Positions 47,668 to 57,690 of a DNA stretch of 64,000 nucleotides are shown here, one piece after another. Below the pieces are notes generated by a model. The model saw only the letters and a list, made by a program, of their open reading frames with translations, did not search any database and had not been told where the DNA came from. The DNA lies in contig CAXIPT010000009.1 in the NCBI GenBank assembly GCA_964030475.1, forward strand, positions 2,691,731 through 2,755,730, read 5' to 3'. A program made the translations under genes and the position numbers. Positions within the stretch are counted from its first letter, which is position 1. Every line of letters starts with the position of its first letter. Source of the DNA: Tethya wilhelma (taxonomy: Eukaryota; Porifera; Demospongiae; Tethyida; Tethyidae).

Positions 47668-50600
47668 ATGTGGTGTGATAACGAATGACCTTTATTTCCA
47701 GTTGGTTTGTTTCTCAAGTGGGATGATTGTTTGTAAAGCTATTTGGTTGTCTTCACATCTCATTGGTGATATGTATAAAATAATAGTTTGCATTCGGGGA
47801 GGAAGAATTTGAAAGGTCAAAAGGTCAAATTGAGGTCAGACTGTGGGAGGTGCATGGTGTTGGTCATGGGAAACGTTACTATTTTTAGAACCAGTGCTTA
47901 TAATAGCACTGAAAAATTGCCACTGTATGTGTGTTCACTGAAGAGACACCACACACACACACACACACACACCAGTGGTGAGTGCATTTGCATATCATCC
48001 TTTTGAAACTAGGCAATTTGATTCAAATACACACACACACACTCGCATTCAGAGTCAATCAAATGTAGAATCCATGGCATTCCATTTCTACAATTAAGCA
48101 AGCTTATACGCATTCCCACAAACGAGAATGTGATTGGTTTTTAACAACTTTTTAACATCGACACGCTCTAAGTAATTGCCATTACATAGTAGTGCAACCG
48201 AAGTATGCGGCTCTACAATTTAATCCTTTAACTGACAGCTCCTGGAGCAAAAGTTGATAGTATTCATAAGTATTGTACCGTACAAGCTTGTTAAATATCT
48301 ATTATGTACACATCACGCCATTGGTATGCTTTGTATGTAATTCTATGCATTTCCTATACATTTGGATCTCTCATTGCGCTCTACGATTGCTCACCTAATG
48401 GTTTAATTGTCGTGAATGCAATCACTTGTAGTGTCTCCCATGCATCCCATGTGTGCGGTGTGTGCATGTGTCCAGACATGGTGTCTGCTTGCTAGTAGGG
48501 GTAGTCTGTGGTATGTACTGTGAGTAATGATCCGTGAAGACCTCTCTCAGTGTCACAGCTTTGTAGAGTCTTTGAGTGCACGTACTTCAGTCAGTAGGCT
48601 CATTCCAGGAAGTGGTTAAGGCAGTATGTCACCAATCAACCTATAATAATAGTATTACAGTGTTCATGTAGGCCATACTGTACTGAGTACTGCATTGTGT
48701 GGGGGTTGTGTGGTTGGAGTGGGGTATTTAAAAGCCAAGAAGGCTACAGTTTGTGGTTTAGTGTTGCAGTTAAAGTGTTGACCAGTGTGTGTGCGTGTGT
48801 GTGTACCTCTGGTTTCTTTGTGAGCTGCTGCCAAGTGTTGTGTGTGTGATAAAAGGAGCAAAGATGTGTTTGGTGCGTGTTGAGGTTTTCTTGACATCTT
48901 TCCCTGCTAGCCAAATGTGCAAATCAATGTCCTATCTATGTATAATACATGTAGCCAAGGAATTTTTTTAAAGATTAATTGCATATATGGACCCGTTACA
49001 AATTATTCTATTTTCATAATAATTGTTTTAATGTATTTTTGATTGTTCAATAATGATTGTTCTAACCTTTCTCTGTTATTGTGTTTTCCCTCCCTCCTTC
49101 CTATAGTATGGATCCCTCGGACAGTATGGTCTACTATCAGATACTACCTTCTGACGTATTAGAGTGTAGGGTAAGTTCTTGACAAACTCCATTCATTACA
49201 TCACTCAATCACTTTCTGTACATGCATGTATATTGGTCTACCTTTTCTTTCGTTAGCAATGTACATGTGCATGTATTGAATGCCACGTTCCCAAAATAAT
49301 TGTAGTTTTGTGCAGTACATTACAAACAGTTTCATTAGCCCTAATTTTGTTACAGTCTCTTGTGATATTAATACTGTATGAATAAGAGTTGTAGCTTACC
49401 AGGGAACTGCAGCTAATTGTTGATAGTTTGGCATATAACGATGTGACTGTTTTCGCTCGGAGAATGTCTTATTATGTAATAGCTCAAGCTTTTAGCCTTT
49501 GAGTAACAGACTCACTCACAGACGCATAAACATGCACGCACACGCGCACACACAGTTACAAGACAGTGAGACTTGTGCTGGCACTGTTGATTCCTAACTC
49601 ACTTAGTCACTTGTCACTGCCTCAATGCTACCCACACTTTTCCATCACAGTCTCGCAATATTACGTACGACACTGCACTCATATTCTACTATCGTAACCG
49701 TACATAACAGTTAGAGCTACACACGTGTGCATGCAAGTAGCCATATATATCTGCTCTCTTGGGACCGGAACACAATAAGTAAATTAACTCTCTTGTGTGT
49801 GCATTAAGTGTAGTGTGTGTGTATAAGAGTCCCATTACCACTCAACTGTAAACTAGTACTATAATACTACTATAGTATACTATTGCTCACGCATCCTTTT
49901 ATGCTGGAGTGGATAATGCATGTACGATGATTGCATTCGAGAGTTGTAAAAGCTTTTGTGAGTGAGCATACCACAAGATGTCCATACTTGTCTAGTACTT
50001 GCACCACCCATATTGTTGTTGAATGGAGGGAGGAAAAGTCAAAAGTGTAGTGTTTGAGTGGCCTAGTGCAGTCTGTGTGGAAGGAAGCGTTTCTGTCAGA
50101 TGGTGTAATAGGCTCTGTGCCAAGTTTGCCAAGTTCTTTTAGAGCAGTGTACATTTAGCATTGTCTTCATAGTTCCAAGTGTCTAAACAGTAAGAATGCT
50201 TTTTTATAAGCTTAGTTTCTATCTCTAGTTTATCTTTATCTCTGAAGTTCTTTATTTTGTGGTTGTGAGTGTAAAAGTGTGTGATCTATGTGTGTGTCTC
50301 TGTGTCCAGTTGTCTGTTGGTCGTCTTCACTCTGTCATACTGACTGTTAAGATACCTTCCATACAAAGCTCGAGAAAGGTCAAAGTCTCTCTGGACGAAA
50401 CAGTTGGGGAACTAATCAGGTACAGCTATTATTAATGATAGCTTAATTATTAACAGTATGCCTGTCCAGAGGGTGATTAATTTTTTACTAAAGTTAATAC
50501 CAAGAGCTGCTCTCATGAAGCAAATCATTGTCTGCATTATGTAGTTGAAACTTAGATCATGCCTTCAACCTTAGTGGTTCATTACCAGGCTCTATTCTCA

Positions 50601-50715
50601 TTATAATAAGTCTAGCTAACATAATAATGATGGCTGAGATTAAACCCCAGTGTGTTTAATGTAAATTGTAACATACATCTAGACAAGCATTGCATAGTAG
50701 CCACCCTTGACTTAT

Positions 50716-50775
<60 letters not shown>

Positions 50776-51038
50776 CTCTCCAGCACGTTGATGCGTCGTG
50801 TCCCTGATCCAGAGAGCCCTCGGTGGAATCACATGGCATTGTATCTCTATCCAAGGAAACAGAACACATCAGGAACCTGGATGGAAGACTACAAGTTCTT
50901 AGCAGCTTACAAACTGAAACCAACAGTGAGTGTTTCGTGGTTGAGATGAATAAATGCATTTTTAGTGATTTTTATTAAAATTCTTGTAAAACTGTAAAGT
51001 TGATTAGTAGGTACTGTAACTATAATATCAGTGCTTAA

Positions 51039-51102
<64 letters not shown>

Positions 51103-52810
51103 CCCCCCCCCTCTTCTATAGGATGTACTCGAGTTTCGACCCAAATATCGTGCAATGATATTTGAATTAAGGGTCTTCCCCCATGATCACTACGGTGAGA
51201 GTGAGATGCCCTACGCCTCACCAGAACTACTAGTAGCACAGGACACACTCGTCTCAGAGGTCATCGACCTCCTCTGCAATACTTCGTGAGTGACACAATT
51301 GATTGTATATATACAAAGATTTTATACAGTTACTAAATTCAATAGTAGCTATACAGATCAGATTGATCTGGGTTTAAGTCACCATCAAGAAGAGAATTAA
51401 TGGCCATCAGTGTGTGTGTGACTTGAACCTGAATCTATTGAAACACACAATTGCATTCTGAACCATATTGTACAGCGCTCAATTGATAGATGCATGTATC
51501 ACTCTTTATGTATTTATCCAGTTCTTTTCAATATCTGAACTACTCAATATATAATATATAATTGTTATCAGCAATTGATGTATACTTGTGTTCATGCACT
51601 CGTACTCGCACAGCTCTCTTGAATATGATCCTCGTTTCTATGGTCTCTTTCTCCACGATGACTCCCAACTACCCATGGACGTCTCGATGTGGGAGCACCT
51701 TGACGACAATTCACCGGGCGGCTACCAGGACAGCGTCATCATGCACATGATTCACAAACCCATACAGGTCTCCTTACAGGGGGACGAAGAAAGGTGGGCA
51801 TTAAATAGAAGCAAATGTGTATACTATAATGTTACTGTTGATCAATATAATCGTATTAGCCTCGTTATGAGACCTTCATCAAATTTCCAAAGAGTGTATA
51901 TAATTGTGGTACATGTTTATTTGTCATCAATCAGCTTTTTTAAATTAACCTTTCTCATATTTCGATCCCCAATGTACTCGAGTTTCGACCCAAGTATCGT
52001 GCAACGATATTTGAATTAAGGGTCTTCCCCCATGATCACTACGGTGAGAGTGAGATGCCCTATGCCTCACCAGAACTACTAGTAGCACAGGACACTCTTG
52101 TCTCAGAGGTCATCGACCTCCTCTGCAATACTTCGTGAGTTATATATACAAAGATTTTATACAGCTACTATACTAAATTCAATAGTAGCTATACAGATCA
52201 GATTGATCTGGGTTTAAGTCACCATCGAGTAGAGAATTAATGGCCATCAGTGTGTGTGTGACTTGAACCTGAATCTATTGAAATGCACAATTGCATTCTG
52301 AACCATATTGTACAGCGCTCAATTGATAGATACATGTACTTGTGCTCACTCTTATGTATAATTTATCCAGTTCTCTTTAATATCTGAAGTACTCAGTATA
52401 TAATATAATTGTTATTGGCAATTGATGTATATTTGTGTTCATGCACTTGTACTCGCACAGCTCTCTTGAATATGATCCTCGTTTCTACGGCCTCTTTCTC
52501 CACGATGACTCCCAACTACCCATGGACGTCTCGATGTGGGAGCACCTTGACGACAATTCACCGGGCGGCTACCAGGACAGTGTCATCATGCACATGATCC
52601 ACAAACCCATACAGGTCTCCTTACAGGGGGACGAAGAAAGGTGGGCATTAAATAAAAGCAAATGTGTATACTATAATGTTACTGTTGATCAATATAATCG
52701 TATTAGCCTCGTTATGAGACCTTCATCAAATTTCCAAGGAGTGTACATGTAAATGTGGTACATGTTCATTTGTTATTAATCAGCTTTTTTAAATTAACCT
52801 TTCTCATATT

Positions 52811-52867
<57 letters not shown>

Positions 52868-53857
52868 CTTCTCCAGCTTCACAACCATCATGACAGACTT
52901 CAGTCAACCCAGTCGGGTGGTGAGAGACTTCCTCTGTCGAAGATATGGCATCAAGCACCACAGGCAGTACGGCCTACAGTATGAAGGTACAGGTAAATCT
53001 TGTGTGTCAATCATTTGAAAATGCACAGGTATTATAGTAATATCATTATTCATAACAAAATGTCGTGAATTTTATGATTTGGAACTTGAGTCGAAAATTT
53101 CTTAACTTTGGTGCATGTGCATGGGTTTGCATTATGAGAGATGGTGATTTGTGAAATTTTCGATTGCCATGGAAGTTAGTTTTTGACTTAAATTAGGAAC
53201 TTTCTAGAAGGCTGGTGCAACAATTTTGGAGCTAGTGTAGCGATAGCATATAACTGAAGGTTTTGGAGCTATACTGGTATTTGTAGCATGTTCTATCAAC
53301 ACCTGCATGTGTGTGCATGAATACTTGCGTGTGTGTTTGGCACTCGTACCATGCCATGAATTTGGGTCTCAATACACCCATTATGTTTGGCTCCAAAAAA
53401 ATGAGTTGACTAGCCTAGCTACGTCTCTCTACATAGTATTATCTCCTGGGAGTTAATAACATTAGCTTAATGGAAGGAGCCATGTGCTAAGATGCCATGT
53501 GCTAATTGAGTTGACACTGTAAGTAAGCCTTGGTTTCCTAATTTGAACTAAAGATAGACGTCTTCCCATAAATTTTACAATACCAGATGGTGCGTCTGTT
53601 GTTAACTGAGACAGGCATGTTGGCAAGACCAGCACTTGTCTGATTTCGTAGATAATTGGACTGGACATAACAACTACGCTGTATGTATATGACAGCTAGC
53701 AAATCTGTGATATGCCATCCAAGTCCCTTTCTAAGTCTTTTTTCGTATGCTGAATGAAATAGTGTATTCTCCCAATGCACATTAATTTTATGTTTGATGA
53801 TGAATAATAATATCGACCAATAAATAAATGTTAGTGTCTGTCACTATATCTGTGCTT

Positions 53858-53893
<36 letters not shown>

Positions 53894-54054
53894 CCTCCCT
53901 CTGTAGGTATCGCACTCAACTTATCACTGTCACTACACAATCAGGGCATACTGGAAACAGAGCACATCATGTTAATACACATACCCATTGACGACCCAAC
54001 ACCACGCAAGACCCCTAGCATCAAGACAACATCACCGATAGATGTGAGACGCCG

Positions 54055-54104
<50 letters not shown>

Positions 54105-55092
54105 TGATTCATATTACCTATTCTCTGTTCCTTTCAGACTGACTCTGACTCAAGAAGATCATCATTAGCTCCAGGTAAGCTTGCAACAACGAATAATAGC
54201 TAGCTAGTTTACATATGTACCTTAATAAGTGTATGCTGGCACCTAACTGCAAACATGTTTGCTTGCATTGTGCCCAAGTTACTTTGTCTGATGGTGATTG
54301 TTCACTCTGATGCTCTGTACTAGCTAGCTTCGGTGACTAAACTACTGTACATTGTTCCTTTAATTTCATTTGATTTTGCATTCATGTACATTCATTTCAT
54401 TGTGCTCATTTACTCTCTCTCTCTCTCTCTCCCTCCCTCCCTCTCTAGGTATCGCACTCAACTTATCACTGTCACTACACAATCAGGGCATACTGGAAAC
54501 AGAGCACATCATGTTAATACACATACCCATTGACGACCCAACACCACGCAAGACCCCTAGCATCAAGACAACATCACCGATAGATGTGAGACGCCGTTGT
54601 GTGTGTGTGTGTGTGTGTGTGTGTGGTGATTCATACTACCTATTCTCTGTTCCTTTCAGACTGACTCTGACTCAAGAAGATCATCATTAGCTCCAGGTAA
54701 GCTTGTAACAACGAATAATAGCTTGCTAGTTTACATATATACCTTAATAAGTGTATGCCGGCACCTAATTGCAAACATGTTTGCTTGCATTGTGCCCAAG
54801 TTACTTTGTCTGATGGTGATTGTTCACTCTGATGCTTTGTACTAGCTAGCTTCGGTGACTGAACTACTGTACATTGTTCCTTTAATTTCATTTAATTTTG
54901 CATTCATACATTCATTTCATTGTGCTCATTTGTGTTGTGTACCATATTGTTATTTCAGAGGATGAAGTCAATGTGTGGGATGAAGGTCCAGACTCGGAGA
55001 AAAACATTCGCTTCGACAGTCGTCATCCCAACCTCGTGGTGGGAGCATCGTTTAATAAACTGGTGGAGAGGGTCACTTCAGAGAGAGATCAT

Positions 55093-55133
<41 letters not shown>

Positions 55134-56575
55134 TCATCAGAATTACCTCTTTTGTTCATCATGCTTACGCTCTCTACATTCTCCAGACCTGGAGTTTGTG
55201 AAGACTTTCCTCTACACCTACCAGTCGTTTGCTACTCCAGAGAGGCTCCTCCATAAGCTCATTGAGAGGTACAACGTGGTCCGTCAGGAGGGACAGTCGG
55301 CCAAGGCATTTGCAGTCATGAAGCAGACCATTCAGGCTCGAGTCATCAATGCTCTCAAACTGTGGGTCGATCTGAGTGTGGACTTCAAAGGTACGGGGTG
55401 CACTTCACACACATGTTAGCTTCGATGTTTGTGACACACAGTAGAGGAAAGAATTGAATTGGCTTTCAAAATGTTTGGTTGAAAATCACAATAATTATTA
55501 TTAGTTACATGTATAATTGATGGAACTTTTATGCTAGATATTTTTTGTGGGGTGGTCATAACATTTTTTTTTACTTTTAATTGATCTTCTTTCCATATGG
55601 TAAAACCAGCATCTACCCCGGGCCGTGCATGATTGTTCTTTCATAAAACTCTCATTCACAAACGTTTGCATGTTAAAACTTATACTTGCATGAGCTGCTA
55701 AGTATTATTCATGTCTTCTTCCTGGTGCATGTGCTCTACAGACAATGCTAGTCTTCAAGATGAGCTGCTTCAATTCATCAGTTCAGTCCTCATCTTGGAC
55801 TATCCCAGACTCTGTAAGCCACTCAGAACTAACATCATGGTCATAAAGGTGAGACCTCATACATACATACAAACAGACAGACACTTTGGGATGTATGAAC
55901 ATTGTTGCTCCAAATTTTTGTGGCACGTACAAAAAGCTCGTCAAAAGCCTGCATTACATTTCATGAATCAATATCTCTAAACTTATAACACCAATATACA
56001 GTTTTCTACATTTTTGTGGAGAAAGTTTTCATGATATACAGTCCAACCACGAAATTCATGAAAATTTCGAGCTACAGTATTATGGTATGCATAGTCATGC
56101 ATCCTCCATTTAAATACATACACATGTGTTGTGAGACAATAAGGTTAGGATAAGGGTGGGTGTTTATATGGAGCTTGCTTGTGTCTTATCACAACACATT
56201 GTGGTCAGTATATGTGTCTGTCTATCAGGCCAGCCACCTGCATGCAGCCCTGAGTCAATCCAGCACTATAGTGATGTACACACAATGATGTGATGATAAT
56301 TGGTTGTTTTGTTGTTATAAGTACAACACTGGCCACCTCCCAAACAATGAATGAATGGTGTTGGCTACATACAATGTCAGCATCCAAAGCACATGTGTCC
56401 ACTGGCAAAATGATGCACCAAATATTCTTTCTCAGTTTTTTTCTTGTTTGTGATCTTGTACCGTCTGTTCATTTTGTCGTGATCATTGCTCACCTTCTTT
56501 CCTCTTCTTTCCACTCTCAGGGTGTCATTCACAAGAAGAACCTTAAGATGTTTAGAGATCCACCACCTCCGGTCA

Positions 56576-56620
<45 letters not shown>

Positions 56621-57626
56621 CCTTGCCTACTACTTCTCAAGTACTCTAGCCTCCATGGGAACCAAGCTACCTGATAGTACCAAATACTCTAAATTTACAT
56701 GCATAATTCAATTACTATCAAGATGAGTACACTACCACCTGTTTTGTCTCTCTGTCTCTCTTGTCCAGTTTCCCTCCAACCCGACTGGAGGACTGCTGAC
56801 CATCTTTGATTTCGACCCTGAGGAGATAGCCAGACAAATGACACTCATCGACTTCTCCCTCTTTGCCAAGATCAAACCAGCAGAGCTCTTGAATCAGGTC
56901 AGTTTAGAGCATCAATAAATGGGTAAATACATTATATGTAGGATGTACGATTACACACTGCACACAGGTGCATGTGGTCGGGTTCAACTGCAGTGAATTG
57001 TAGTCATGTGATTGGAATGCAATTATTGGTAGCTTAAAAGTGCACTACTATCATTGATGGTGGAACTTTGCATGAGCATTGGGCACGTGTAGCAAGCATG
57101 TGCTGTTCCATGGGGTGGCAAGCGTGCTGCTGATCCACAAGGTGTGATATGATTCTTCGGTTATGTGATAGTCCAAGTGTTGGTCATAGATAACAGACCC
57201 ACAGTTTTCAATATGATATTCATAGACTTCCAGTTCCACATGCACACTGCACAGGTTTCTCACTACTACTCAAAAACCAACAAACAGAAAATTAATTTTA
57301 ATGAGATTGGCATCATTTTCTTTTATTCCCACAGGCGTGGCAGAAAGCCAAGTACAAGCACAGAGCAGTGAACATCCTGAGACTGGTGGAGAGAATGAAC
57401 AACCTGACTCTGTGGGTGGCTACCACCATTCTGTCACAACGGGTAAGTGTGTGTGCATGCATGCGTGGTGCTTGGGTGTGAGTAGCATGCACACTTGACA
57501 CCATCTCATGTTTATGCTTGCAGACACATTAGTGTTGATACACATGCACACAAACTATGGAACACACACAAAGTATTGCACAAACTCACTCATATGCAAA
57601 CTCACTCACACTTGCACATGCACACA

Positions 57627-57690
<64 letters not shown>

